NCBI RefSeq assembly: GCF_002776525.5
Contig: NC_045449.1
Coordinates: 8,105,959-8,169,958 of the forward strand
Direction of reading: 5' to 3'
DNA from: Piliocolobus tephrosceles
Lineage: Eukaryota; Chordata; Mammalia; Primates; Cercopithecidae
Length of the DNA: 64,000 nucleotides
How positions within the stretch are numbered: position 1 is the first letter of the stretch; every line of letters starts with the position of its first letter. A model generated the notes under the pieces. It saw only the letters and a program-made list of their open reading frames with translations. It made no database searches and was not told the origin of the DNA. Of this stretch, positions 42,901-54,287 are shown in pieces. A program made the translations under genes and the position numbers.

Positions 42901-45900
42901 AGTGCTATGTTTGCCCTCTAGAACCTCTGTACCAGACCTACCGAGCAGCCGTGCTGTCAGAGGAGCTGTGGGGGGTGGGTGAGGATGGGAGTCCTTCTCC
43001 AGCAAATGCTGGAGATGCGCCCACTTTCCCACGACCCCCTGGACCTCGCAACACCCTGTGGCAGGAGCTTCCGGCTGTGCAAACAAGCGGCCTTCTGGAT
43101 ACCCTCAGCCCCCAGGAGAGGCGCATGCAGGAGGTGGGAGCTGGAGGTGGGAGACGGGAGGAGGGTGCTGGGGTTGGGCGGGCTGCATGGGTCAGACCTA
43201 GGGGAGGAGGGCCCAGGGTCCTGGCTTCCCACGACTGCCTGCTCTTCTTTCTAGAGTCTTTTCGAGGTGGTAACGTCCGAGGCTTCCTATCTGCGCTCCC
43301 TGCGGCTGCTGACCGACACCTTCGTGCTGAGCCAGGCACTCCGGGACACGCTCACCCCCCGTGATCACCACACACTCTTCTCCAATGTGCAGCGAGTCCA
43401 GGGAGTCAGCGAACGGTCAGTGGCTTCCTGTACTTCCAGGGAACCTGCCCTTAGGCTGCTGGGCACGCCCTTTCCTCTCTCCCGGGCCCAGGTCCTTCCT
43501 TCTACTGACCCAGTTGGTTCCCAGCCCTTCTCTCAAGAACCCGGGAGACCTGGCTCTCTGCCCCGCCCCATTGCTTGCTTCCCCAATTCCTTCAGGTTTC
43601 TAGCAACGCTCCTGTCCCGTGTACGCTCTTCCCCCCACATCAGCGACCTGTGTGATGTGGTGCATGCCCACGCTGTGGGGCCTTTCTCGGTGTATGTGGA
43701 TTATGTGCGGAACCAACAGTATCAGGAGGAGACCTACAGCCGCCTCATGTGAGTGTCCCAGGGGTGTGGAGGAAGCTGGAGAGAGGGGTGGGGTCGACGC
43801 CACAGCAGGCTGGGGCACCAGGGCCTCTAGGCAGCCGCTAACCACTCTTGCTTCTGCAGGGACACCAACGTGCGCTTCTCCGCCGAGCTGCGCCGGCTGC
43901 AGAGCCTCCCTAAGTGTGAGCGGCTCCCGCTGCCGTCCTTCCTGCTACTGCCCTTCCAGCGCATCACCCGGCTCCGCATGCTACTGCAGGTATCCGTCTG
44001 GCTGCGGCAGTTTCTGCCACACCAACCCCATCGGAGAACTCTCCTGAGGACTTCTTGGCCCTCCAGTTATCACCACGCACTACTCCACCTTAAACATAAA
44101 ATCCCCCAAATCATAACTACGAATCTGGGTGTCTCAGCCTAGGATCCACCACGCCCTGCCTTAGGGGCCCTGTGTGCTGTTTCCCTTACCTGGACTGCCT
44201 CCAGGTCCAGGTGCAGGGAAAGGGCCTCTGGCTGGAGACAGGCGTTCCACACCTAGCTCTGCCACTGACTGTCTGAGTGACCTTGGGCAAGTCCCTTCTG
44301 CTTGCTGGGTCTCAGGGGGGAGTGTGTGAGTCGTTTTTGAGGTTGTCTCTGGCTGTATTCTTCTACCCACACGCCTTCCCAACTGGGATGATATCACCCC
44401 CAAGGGGGCAAAAATTGGTTCTTTGGAGGTGAAAATAATCTTAGTTATTCCAACAGTTGTACTCCATTAAGCTTTAGTGCATAAACAAAGTTCTAGTAGA
44501 TCTGTAGAATTAAACTTTCATGGTGAGGGGGATGTTTAGGGAAAATTATCTTAAAAAAGCATCCTAGTGGAGTGATAATGGGAAAAAAAAGTTTGAGACA
44601 CTCTTCTCCTCCTCCTTCTTCTTTTCTTTTTTTTTTGAGATGGAGTCTTGCTCTGTCACCCAGGCTGGAGTGTAGTGGCATCATCTCGGCTCACTGCAAG
44701 CTCCGCTTCCCGGGTTCACACCATTCTCCTGCCTCAGCCTCCTGAGTAGCTGGGACTACAGGCGTCTGCCACCACACCCGGCTAATTTTTTGTATTTTTA
44801 GTAGAGACGGGGTTTCACGGTGTTAGCCAGGATGGTCTCCATCTCCTGACCTCGTGATCTGCCCACCTCGGCCTCCCAAAGTGCTGGGATTACAGGCATG
44901 AGCCACTGCTCCCAGCTGACATGCTCTCTTCTATTGCAAAGTAGAGACTCCTTTCTTTTTTTTCCTTTTTTTTTTTTTTTGAGATGGAGTCTGGCTCTGT
45001 TCACCAGGCTGGAGTGCAGTGGCGTGATCTTGGCTCACTGCAAGCTCCGCCTCCTGGGTTCATGCCATTCTCCTGCCTCAGCCTCCCGAGTAGCTGGGAC
45101 TACAGGCGCCCGCCACCGCACCCGGCTAATTTTTTGTATTTTCAGTAGAGACGGGGTTTCACCGTGGTCTCGATCTCCTGACCTTGTGATCTGCCCGCCT
45201 CGGCCTCCCAAAGTGCTGGGATTACAGGCGTGAGCCACCGCGCCCGGCCATAGAGACTCCTTTCTAACCAGGTCACCCAATATGGGGATCTTTAGAGCAG
45301 TGGCACAATCACAGCTCACTGCAGCCTCAAATTCCTGGGCTCAAGGGATCCTCATGCCTCAGCCTGGGACCACAATGCCACCATGCCCTACTATTTATTA
45401 ATTTTTATTTTTATAGAGACAGGGTCTCACTACGTTGGCTAGGCTGGTCTTGAACTCCTGGCCTCAAGCAGTCCTCCTATCTCAGCTTCTCAAAGCTCCG
45501 GCCTTATAGGCGTGAGACACTGAGCCCAGCGAATGGGGGAATCTTTATGTGAAGAGTTCCCAACTAGATTTTAGTGTCTTTATGATCTTATTCAGCTTTA
45601 TCTATGCCCAGTGTAGACAACACAATAATAATAATGATACTAATCATAATAGCTCAACAGCTATTGAGCTTTCTAGGAATGGTTCTAAGTGCTATACACC
45701 TGTGTAACCTTACCCACAACTGTGTGAGGGTAGGAACTATTATTTGTCCTACTTTAGAGATGAGAAAGCTAAGGTACAGGTCACATAACTTGTCCCAGGT
45801 CATATAGAAATAATTGATGGAGAAAAAATTGTAATTAAGCACTCTTAGTTACTCTGCTATATTGCCTGCACTAACAGTTTTGGTTAATAATTATTAAAAT

Positions 45901-48900
45901 AATAGGAACCTTCGGGCCGGGCGCAGTGGCTCACGCCTGTAATCCCAGCACTTTGGGAGGCTGAGGCGGGTGGATCATCTGAGGTCAGGAGTTCAAGACC
46001 AGCCTGGCCAACATGGTGAAACCCCATCTCTACTAAAAATACAAAAAATTAGCCGGGCGTGGTGGCGCATGTCTGTAATCCCAGCTACTTGGGAGGCTGA
46101 GGCAGGAGAATCACTTGAACCTGGGAGGCAGAAGTTGCAGTGAACCGAGATCGCGCCATTGCACTCCAGCCTGGGTGATAGATCCAGACTCTGAAAAAAA
46201 AAAAAAAAAAATAGGAACCTTCTTTTCAACATTTAATATGTACCAAGAACTATGCTAAGCACTTTACATAGATTACCTTCTTGAATCCTCAAAACAATGC
46301 TATTGATATGCTAGGTGGATATTAGCCCCATTTTACAGATGGGGAAGCTGAGGCTCAGAGAGGTAACAGGACTTGCTTAGGGTTCTGCAGATGGTGAATG
46401 ATGAGGTCTGTCAGCCTTGTTGAAATTGGCCAAAGCAGGCAGGGTCCTCTGAGCTGTGGCCCCTCTGAATCCCAGGGCCACAGAGCAGGGGGCCCAGTCA
46501 CCCTTCCTCCTTGTCCCCAGAATATCCTGCGCCAGACAGAAGAGGGGTCCAGCCGTCAGGAGAATGCCCAGAAGGCCCTGGGTGCTGTCAGCAAGGTGGG
46601 CAGGAGGGACACTGAAGTAGGGGGAGGTGACAAGGTGGTAGAGAGAAATGGTAGGGAGTAGGGACCTGGCCGCTGGGGGCGGGTAACACAGATCCCCTTA
46701 CCTAGATCATCGAGCGTTGCAGCGCTGAAGTGGGGCGCATGAAGCAGACTGAAGAGCTGATCCGGCTCACCCAAAGGCTGCGCTTCCATAAAGTCAAGGT
46801 ACATCCCTGCCCAGGCTCCCCATCTTGCCCTGCCCCACGGTACTGCTGCTGCTGCTGCTGCTGCTGCTAGAACCTCCTCTGCCTCTGCTTCCTCCCAGGC
46901 CCTGCCCCTAGTCTCCTGGTCACGGCGCCTGGAGTTCCAGGGAGAGCTGACCGAGTTAGGGTGCCGGAGGGGGGGCGTGCTCTTTGCCTCGCGCCCCCGC
47001 TTCACCCCTCTTTGCCTACTGCTCTTCAGCGACCTGCTGCTCATCACTCAGCCTAAGAGGTGAGTCCTAGGGAAGGAAGGAGCCCAGTCTGGCGTGGGCA
47101 GGAGGGGTCCAGCGGGACCCCTGCTGTCCTTCTGAACGACCTCATCCCTGGGCAGTGGGCAGCGGCTACAGGTTCTGGACTATGCCCATCGCTCCCTGGT
47201 CCAGGCCCAGCAGGTTCCGGATCCATCTGGACCCCCTACCTTCCGCCTCTCCCTTCTCAGCAACCACCAGGGTCGCCCCACCCACCGGCTACTCCAAGCT
47301 TCTTCCCTGTGAGTTGTGTTTCCTTCGGAAAACACCCTTGGGACGCTTATCTGACCTCTCAGAGCTCCTCCGACTTCCCCAGTCTCTCTCTTCTGTGGCT
47401 CCTGCCTCAGCCCCAGAGGATCTCTTGGGCCATCTGTGACACTTCCCAATGTCCCCACCAGATCAGACATGCAGCGCTGGCTAGGAGCCTTCCCGACCCC
47501 AGGCCCCCTTCCCTGCTCCCCAGACACCATCTATGAGGACTGTGGTGAGTATCCCCCTAGAGGGGAGGAGGGAAGAAAAAATGAGTCTTAGAGGAATATG
47601 GGGGAGAAGCTAAACAGAATCACTTTAATGTCACCCACCCCCAACCAGACTGTTCCCAGGAACTGTGTTCAGAGCCATCTATACCTTCCAAAACTGAAGG
47701 ACGGAGTCTGGAGTCCAGGGCTGCCCCCAAACACCTGCACAAGACCCCTGAAGGTGAGACCGTCTTTCATTTATTTATTTTGTATTTATTATTATTATTT
47801 GAGACAGATTCTCATTCTGTCAGCCAGGCTAGAGTGCAGTGGTGTGAGCTCGGCTCACTGCAACCTCCACCTCCCGGGTTCAAAGGATTCTCCTGCCTCA
47901 ACCTCCCAAGTAGCTGGAATTACAGGCACCCGCCACCAAGCCTGGCTAATTTTTGTATTTTTGGTAGAGATGGGATTTCACCACGTTGGCCAGGCTGGTC
48001 TCGAACTCCTGACCTCAGGTGATCCGTCTGCTTTCACCTTCCAAGGTGCTGGGATTATAGGCATGAGCCTCCGGTGCCCGGCCTTATTTCTTTCTTTTTT
48101 TTTAAATGGAGGTGGGGGTCTCACTATGTTGCTCAGGCTGGTCTTGAACTCCTGGGCTCAAGTGATCCTCCTGCCTCAGCCTCTCAAAGTGCTGTGATTA
48201 CAGGCATGAGCCACTGCGCCTGGCCGTGTTTCATTTATTCATTCAGTAAATATTTATTAAGCACCTACGGAGTGCCACTCACTGTTCTAGGGACTGTGAA
48301 TCAAACGTATCAATCACACTTCCTTCCTTGCTGGAGCCATGTTCTAGCAGGGGAGGCAGACGATAAAGAATGAGCAAAATAGATAAGTAAATTATAAAGT
48401 ACATGTGAAGGTGAGGAGTGTTATGGGGGAAAAAAAAAGTGAGCAGAGCAAAGAAGGTCAGGAGTTCCAGGGTTGGGCAGCATGAAATTTTCAATAGGGA
48501 GGCCAAGGTGGACCTCACTGAGAAGGCAGCATGAAGCTTGATGGAGCTAATTTAGGCCCATGGTGTCTGGGGGAAGAATGTCCTAGCTGGAGGCAGCAGG
48601 CAGTGCAAAGGCCCTGTGGTTGGTGTGTGACTGAGGAACTGTAAGGAGGCCAGTGTGGCCAGCAGGAGAGAGAAAGGGGGAGAAGCAAATGAGGTCACAA
48701 AAGTGGCAGGGACGGGATCACGCAGGACCTGACAGGCCCCTGCAAGGACTCCACCTCTTACTCCAAGTGACATGAGCAGCCACTGCAGGGCTTGACAGAG
48801 GAACAGCCCAGACCCTCTCCAAGCTGCTGTCACCTCCACTTCTGATACCCTTTCTACTGATGCTCCAGGCTTGTCCATGAATTCCCACACCTACAATGAC

Positions 48901-49143
48901 CCCAAGGGCCTGAGAACCCACGAGGCCCCCTTTCCCTCTTCACCTGCTTCCTGTCCCCACCTCACTGGATCCCCTGTCTCTCTTCCCCCAGGTTGGCTGA
49001 AGGGGCTTCCTGGGGCCTTCCCTGCCCAACTGGTGTGTGAAGTCACAGGGGAACACGAAAGGAGGAGGCACCTTCGCCAGCACCAGAGGCTTCTCGAGGC
49101 TGTTGGGCCTTCTTCAGGCACCCCCAATGCCCCCCCACCCTAA
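39950..49143 (+). CDS. ARHGEF15: ARHGEF15 (Ephexin-5 / Vsm-RhoGEF), complete
   Basis: RhoA guanine nucleotide exchange factor of vascular cells and neurons, acting downstream of Eph receptors. Fifteen GT-AG coding exons: 39950-40550 (exon opens at 39901), 40833-41165, 41411-41465, 42761-42819, 42922-43133, 43255-43415, 43596-43748, 43860-43989, 46521-46595, 46706-46798, 46899-47059, 47156-47308, 47462-47544, 47649-47753 and 48992-49143. They total 2,526 nt, 841 aa plus stop, as in human. The start MSAQSLPAATPPTQKPPR is the family N-terminus. Residues 1-350 are Pro/Ser-rich and disordered. EPLYQTYRAAV near 350 holds tyrosines where ephexins are Eph-regulated (inference). The DH domain runs from about ESLFEVV (421) through exon ten; PH follows (LEFQGELTELG onward). 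The C-terminus reads SGTPNAPPP. Intron between 43989 and 46521 holds four Alus. No defect is seen. Confidence 0.97.
41590..42115 (+). mobile_element. MIR split by an Alu (ARHGEF15 intron)
   Basis: TCAAATCCCAGCTCTGGCCC before the Alu and GGTCTCAGTGTCCTCATCTA after it are successive parts of the MIR core. Confidence 0.75.
41657..41970 (+). mobile_element. Alu inserted in the MIR
   Basis: AAGGCCAGGCACGGTGGCTC to AAATAAATAAAAAA tail. Confidence 0.92.
42479..42617 (+). mobile_element. Free left Alu monomer
   Basis: GGGCCGGGCAAAGTAGCTCAC to CAAACAAAACAAAAAG, one arm only, about 140 bp before an ARHGEF15 exon. Confidence 0.82.
44240..44330 (+). mobile_element. MIR
   Basis: CTAGCTCTGCCACTGACTGT, GTGACCTTGGGCAAGTCCCT. 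Confidence 0.8.
44623..44917 (-). mobile_element. AluY, antisense (ARHGEF15 intron)
   Basis: Pyrimidine head, GAGATGGAGTCTTGCTC, ends CACTGCTCCCAGC. Confidence 0.9.
44957..45250 (-). mobile_element. AluY, antisense, perfect target duplicate
   Basis: TAGAGACTCCTTTCT at 44942-44956 and 45251-45265. Confidence 0.94.
45294..45531 (-). mobile_element. Old Alu J fragment, antisense
   Basis: GCAGTGGCACAATCACAGCT to GAGACACTGAGCCCAGC, head missing. Confidence 0.82.
45650..45830 (-). mobile_element. MIR, antisense
   Basis: GTTCTAAGTGCTATACACCT and TAGAGATGAGAAAGCTAAGG, reversed MIR core. Confidence 0.75.
45914..46209 (+). mobile_element. Alu, sense, perfect target duplicate
   Basis: AATAGGAACCTTC at 45901-45913 and 46210-46222. 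Opposite orientation to the two AluY upstream. Confidence 0.94.
46228..46405 (-). mobile_element. MIR, antisense, nearly full length
   Basis: AACTATGCTAAGCACTTTAC, CCCCATTTTACAGATGGGGA, GCTGAGGCTCAGAGAGGTAA in order. Ends about 115 bp before an ARHGEF15 exon. Confidence 0.88.
46843..46866. repeat. ARHGEF15: (CTG)8 in a 100-bp ARHGEF15 intron
   Basis: Eight pure CTG units, ending 32 bases before the acceptor of the exon at 46899, in or near the branch-point zone. Confidence 0.97.
47764..48082 (-). mobile_element. Alu, antisense (last ARHGEF15 intron)
   Basis: TTTCATTTATTTATTTTG head, ends GGTGCCCGGCC. TTTCATTTATT recurs after the next monomer (48228). Confidence 0.9.
48086..48226 (-). mobile_element. 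Free left Alu monomer, antisense
   Basis: TTTAAATGGAGGTGGGGGTC to CACTGCGCCTGGCC, one arm. Confidence 0.82.
48232..48810 (-). mobile_element. L2, antisense, long fragment
   Basis: TCATTCAGTAAATATTTATT, AAGGCCCTGTGGTTGGTGTG, AGGAGGCCAGTGTGGCCAGC and GACATGAGCAGCCACTGCAG follow L2 order in reverse. Confidence 0.8.
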
Positions 49144-50650
49144 TGCAGGCTGAGGAGGGGGCACATGTTGGGAGACACCTACCAGTGGGACACGGAGAGA
49201 ACAAAGCCCATTCATCCATTGCATTCACTGTCAGTGGAGATACTACCTCTCGTGGCAACCAATAGAGATTGAGCTTCAGGACAGGGCAGCCAATGAAAAC
49301 GGCCTCCTGAGCCCACAGCAATAAGAATGAATGAGGATGCGTTGAATGTGTGGCCAATGGAGACAGAAGCTTAGTGCAGAGCAGCCAATGGGTACTGAGC
49401 TGGCTGAGCCTACGGCCAATGAGTGTTCCTGCTATGCTCAAGGCCAAGGAAGATAAATCTAGGTCATGGCAGTTAAAAAGGGGCCTCATTGGAGATAAAG
49501 TCCTAGGATAAAATTGTGAACAGGAATGAGCAGGAAGCCAACCAGCCAAAGAGAATGGTGATCTGGGCCCAAGAGACCAGTAGTCACCCTGACTGGTTCT
49601 GCAGCAATGACTGGTCCTGTCTTTTGAGTCCGGGAAATACTAGTTTCTATTCATGGGTGCTTCCTGTGCCCTCTCAAGTCAGTTCTTCTCTTCCAGAAGA
49701 ATTCAGAGTGTGTGTCTCAGAAAATCTGCATGTGTGCACTTGCATGTGTAGATGTGTGTATATGTATCAGGCAAGGCATTCTGCCGACCGTGGTGTGTGT
49801 GTGGATTGTGTTCCTCACCCACAAAGGCTCCATTTCTTCCTTTACCTCTCGTATTTCCTATTCCTATTCCTTGCTCCAAGAAAGATGCGAAGTCTGAGCT
49901 CCAGAAGAGACTGTGCTGGGTGTGGCTTGGCACCCAGGGGATGAGAGCCCTGAGCTCTGGGTCTCTTGAAGGCCAGGGTTCCATGGCAGCTGCAGGGCAA
50001 TGTTATGGAGCAGCCAACAACCTGGCAGAGGAGCCCAAGGGACTGAAGATGGCCAGTAGCTGGGTCCTGAGGCCCCTGAAGTCTGCAGGCCCTTCTCCTT
50101 GCCCCAAACACTGGCCTCCATAATTCCTGCCCGCAGATTCCCCAACTTGAAGTATAATCCACTAGCCAGCCTCAGCCTTGAGCTTTGGAACCACATTAGA
50201 TCCTGCATCTGGGTGAAGACACGGGAGCTGTGGATCACAGGCCAGCCAGTGAACCTCCTGGGCTTTTTTGCCTTTGTCCTGATACTCTCACGGAAACACT
50301 GGGCCAAACAGTGGGGAGAGATCGGAGAGCGGGTGTGGCTGCCCAACCCTATCCAGAGTATCTGTTTCCAGATGAGCAAATGCCTCGCATGATACCAGAG
50401 GAGGTGAGGGACAGAGACAGCAAGGCGGACAGTGACTGGCAGGGGGTCCCAGCCCGGAACAAGGCCTCCCCTTCAGCAGAGCAACTTGCCCAGGACCGAC
50501 GCTGTCACATTGACTGCAGGAGGCACAGGGACTCCGGGAGACTCAGAGGCAGACAGCACTGGCGTTTGGCAGTCCATGACATTGGAGACTCCCCTAGCAG
50601 GGTGCCTGACGTGGGGAACCCTCAATAAATAGTGGTGCATTTGTACTGAG
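49144..50650 (+). other. ARHGEF15: ARHGEF15 3' UTR with AATAAA at 50624-50629
   Basis: Alu-free 1.5 kb from the stop codon to AATAAA followed by a GTGGTGCATTTGT GU-rich element. Contains a CCAAT-phased minisatellite at its start. No other canonical AATAAA was seen before this one. Confidence 0.8.
49259..49448. repeat. Degenerate 31-bp minisatellite phased on CCAAT
   Basis: CCAAT at 49259, 49290, 49354, 49385 and 49416, then CCAAG at 49444: spacings 31, 64, 31, 31 and 28. Units share CCAATGG-GA then AGCTT/AGCTGG, then GCAG or GG before the next. Confidence 0.75.
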
Positions 50651-50959
50651 GCTCTCTAGGGAAGTGTGTGCTTATAGGAGCAGTGGTCTCCAAGTGTGGT
50701 TTCATAAGGGGGATGGGGCTGCTTGGAAAGGGGTCCAGAGCAGGGGTCAATTCTGTTGGGAACCGGAGCTTGAAGGTCATGTGTAAGACCTGAGTGTGTC
50801 AGCCCACTCACAGTTCCTGAGGGCTCTGAGGTAGTGGTGGTGGTGGCAATGGTGGTGGGTTTGTAGCAGCTGTGGCTGGGGACTGCTGCAGCCTGGGCAA
50901 TGCCTGGGGCTCAGGCAGGCGATGAAAATGCAGCAAGAAGAATAAAAAGGGCAATCAGG
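50651..50959. other. Intergenic, no gene
   Basis: Includes a short (GGT)n at about 50834-50860. Confidence 0.45.
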
Positions 50960-51254
50960 GCTGGGCACGGTGGCTCGCACCCGTAATCCCAGCACTTTGG
51001 GAGGTCGAGGTGGGCGGATCACTTGAACTCAGGAGTTTGAGACCAGCCTGGGAAGTATAATGAAACCCTGTCTCTACAAAAAATACAAAATTTACCCAGG
51101 CATAGTGGCATGCACCTATAGTCCCAGCTACTTGGGATGCTGAGGCAAGAGGATAGCTTAAACCCGGGAGGTCGAGGCTGCAATGTGCCATGTTTGCACC
51201 ACTGCACTCCAGCTTGGGTGACAAAGCAAGACCCTGTCTCAAAAAAAAAAAAAA
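50960..51254 (+). mobile_element. Old Alu, sense
   Basis: GGGCTGGGCACGGTGGCTCG to A14. Confidence 0.9.
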
Positions 51255-51553
51255 GGCCGGGCGCGGTGGCTCAAGCCTGTAATCCCAGCACTTTGGGAGG
51301 CCGAGACGGGCGGATCACGAGGTCGGGAGATCGAGACCATCCTGGCTAACATGGTGAAACCCTGTCTCTACTAAAAAATACAAAAAACTAGCCGGGTGAG
51401 GTGGCGGGCGCCTATAGTCCCAGCTACTCGAGAGTCTGAGGCAGGAGAATGGCGTAAACCCAGGAGGCAGAGCTTGCAGTGAGCTGAGATCCGGCCACAG
51501 TACTCCAGCCCGGGCAACAGAGCGAGACTCTGTCTCAAAAAAAAAAAAAAAAG
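51255..51553 (+). mobile_element. AluY, monkey-type, inserted at the previous A tail
   Basis: GGCCGGGCGCGGTGGCTCAAG, GAGACGGGCGG, GAGCTGAGATCCGGCC, A16 tail. Confidence 0.93.
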
Positions 51554-51602
51554 GCAGCAATAAAGGCCCTTTACTGACCAGCCAATCATCTCTGTGTTTA
51601 AT

Positions 51603-51772
51603 TCAATTATACCTATTTATTGAGTGCCTTCAATGTGCCAGGCATTGTTCTAGGATCTGGGCATACAGACATGAAAAAGACAAGGTCCTTGCCCTCAGGA
51701 AACCTTCATCCTGAGGGTGAGAGGTGACAGGGACAGTTACCATGTCAACAAATTAATAAATAAGATAAGATC
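51603..51772 (-). mobile_element. L2, antisense; continues at about 52225-52470
   Basis: TATTTATTGAGTGCCTTCAA, GCCAGGCATTGTTCTAGGAT, then after the Alus GAACTGAGACCCAGATGG. Confidence 0.75.
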
Positions 51773-51773
51773 A

Positions 51774-52214
51774 GGCCGGGCCCGGTGGTTCACCCCTGTA
51801 ATCCCAGCACTTAGGGAGGCTGAGGTGGGTGGATCTCTTGAGGTCAGGAGTTCAAGACCAGCCTGGCCAACATGGTAAAACCCTGTCTCTACTGAAAATA
51901 CAAAAATTAGGCCGGGTGCAGTGGCTCACGACTGTAATCCCTGCACTTTGGGAGGCCAAGGCGGGCGGATCACCTGAGGTCAGGAGTTTGAGACCAGACT
52001 GGCCGACATGGTGAAACCCCGTCTCTACTAAAAATACAAAATTAGCCAGGCGTGGTGGTGAATGCCTGTAATCCCAGTTACTTGGGAAGCTGAGGCAGGA
52101 GAATCGCTTGAACCCGGGAGGCAGAGTTTGCGGTGAGCCGAGATGGCACCATTGTACTCCAGCCTGGGCAACAAGAGCGAAACTCCATCTAAAAAACAAA
52201 ACAATACAAAACAC
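51774..52214 (+). mobile_element. Alu left arm followed by full Alu
   Basis: Left arm 51774-51910 ends ACAAAAATTA, then GGCCGGGTGCAGTGGCTCAC starts a complete element to CAAAACAATACAAAAC. Confidence 0.9.
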
Positions 52215-52470
52215 GGCCCCTCCCAAAAAAAAACCAGCAGTAAGATAAAATCAGTAAGCAGTAAGCAGAAAATACAGCAAGGGCTGTGGCATAGAATGTG
52301 GTGTGTGTTTTTTTGGGGGGGAGGGTGGTGGCTTTAGGGAAGATCTTGGAAGATATGACATTTGAACTGAGACCCAGATGGCATCCAGAGGAAGTAGCCC
52401 TGGGAAGATCTGGGGAAAGAGCATTCGAATGGAGGCAACAGGGGACGATAGCCCAGGAACAGAAGGTAGT

Positions 52471-53559
52471 GGTAGTGGGGACGGGAATTGGTGCACCTGA
52501 CCCTTCAAGTGTCCTGGTAGGGGGAGCCCCTCCCCACCCAGGTCTCCCTCCCTCTTTGGCATAAGATGGAGACACACTGGGCTACTCAGAAAGACAGACA
52601 TCCGGGGCAGACATGTACCTCATACACCTTCTCTCCTGGCTCCTCATCCCCTACTAGAGTCCTGCCACTAAGGAAGCCCCCATGCTCCAATTCAGATGTT
52701 CTGGTGGTGGGATAATAGGGAGATGCGGACCAGGTAAGGGTTACTTTGGAGACATAAAGGTGCATACAATACAACCATATGTTCCAAAAGAGGCTGAGAA
52801 GACAGGAAGGGAGGGGATTGCCATGTTTCCTGACTTTTAGGAGTTGGTTTCTGTTATCTCAGATCCCACTTTCCATTTTGGGGTGATCTGAGTGTGTCTG
52901 TCCTGGAGGAGTCTGCATTCTGCTGGCCTGTCCAAGGGGGCCGAAGGGCATGAAACACAGCTATATGGGAAAGGGAATATGTCAGGGAATGAGGACCACA
53001 GCAAGGAGAGTGTGGATAGACCCAAGATGGGGATGGTGTAAGGAGGACAGAAGAGGGAGACTGATGGGGGGTGTCACAGGACAGGTGGCAGGAGGTAACT
53101 CAGCTCATCCCGAATTGTCTCCCTCCCTCTCCCTCAGACATCTCTGCTATGGGAGTACAGCGTCCCCTCCCTCCTGTGTTCTTCCTGCCCCTCTGGGTTG
53201 CCTCCTGCAACTTCCTCACTGGTGGCGTAGGAGGGCCCATGGGAGAAGCCTCTCAGCTGTGCCCTGTTTGGGTTCCAGGCATGCTGGTGGGGGTAGTACA
53301 GAGAGGTTCACTGAGTCAGCTGGGGAGTTCTAGAGCCACTATCACCCTATTCCCTCACAGTCTATCATGCTGGGGAGGTGGAGGAAACTAACATTTCCAC
53401 AGGCTCAGGAAAGGCACAGGCGTCCGGGGAGAGATTCCTGAGGGGACAGGGTGGCAAAGCTGGGCCCCAGCTGGGGACCTCTCTTTGAGTCAGTGTGGGC
53501 ACTCTTCACCCAAGGCCCTGCTCCTCATAACTGAAGCCTCCATATTCTGGGAGTCAATT
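52471..53559. other. Intergenic, 1.1 kb, no gene recognised
   Basis: No Alu. Frames up to 127 codons show no domain and no paired splice structure. Confidence 0.4.
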
Positions 53560-53623
53560 GTCAACCTAAAAGGAAGAGGCTGAGGCACAAAATATGACTC
53601 AAAGAGTTTACTTGAGCCCAAGG

Positions 53624-53921
53624 GGGCCAGGCGCAGTGGCTCACGCCTATAATCCCAGCACTTTGGGAGGCCGAGGCAGGTGGATCATCTGAGGTCATGA
53701 CTTCAAGACCAGCTTGGCCAACATGGTGAAATCCCGTCTTTACTAAAAATATGAAAAATTAGCCGGGTGTCATTGTGCCTGCCTGTAATCCCAGCCACTC
53801 AGGAGGCTGAGGCAGGAGGATCGCTTGAACTCGGGAGGCAGAGGTTGCAGTGAGCTGAGATCGCTTCATTGCCCTCCAGCCTGGGTGACAAGAGCAAGAC
53901 TCTGTCTCAAAAAACAAAAAA
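53624..53921 (+). mobile_element. Alu, sense
   Basis: GGGCCAGGCGCAGTGGCTCAC to CAAAAAACAAAAAACG. Confidence 0.92.
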
Positions 53922-54202
53922 CGACTTTGGGAGGCCGAGGCAGGCGGATCACGAGGTCAGGAGATCGAGACCATCCTGGCTAACACGGTGAAACCTCGTC
54001 TCTACTAAAAAATACAAAAAAACTTAGCCGGGCTTGGTGGCTGGTGCCTATAGTCCCAGCTACTCAGGAGGCTGAGGCAGGAGAAGCCTACAGTCCCAGC
54101 TTCAACTTGGGAGGCGGAGGTTGCAGTGAGCCGAGATCCGGCCACTGCACCCCAGCCTGGGCGATGGGTGAGACTCTGTCTCAAAAAAAAAAAAAAAAAA
54201 AC
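53922..54202 (+). mobile_element. Alu, 5'-truncated, sense
   Basis: Begins at ACTTTGGGAGGCCGAGGC, A20 tail. Short insertion AGCCTACAGTCCCAGCTTCA. Confidence 0.88.
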
Positions 54203-54287
54203 AAAGGGAGGACGGCTGCCAGGAAGACTCAGACCCAAGTAACCTTGGATATGAGCTCCATCAGGGCTTTGTTACAAGCAGGTTTTC

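Noticed and set aside
52950..53391. Frames of 127 and 106 codons suggesting a small gene
   Set aside because: No family resemblance and no consistent exon structure; left as intergenic.
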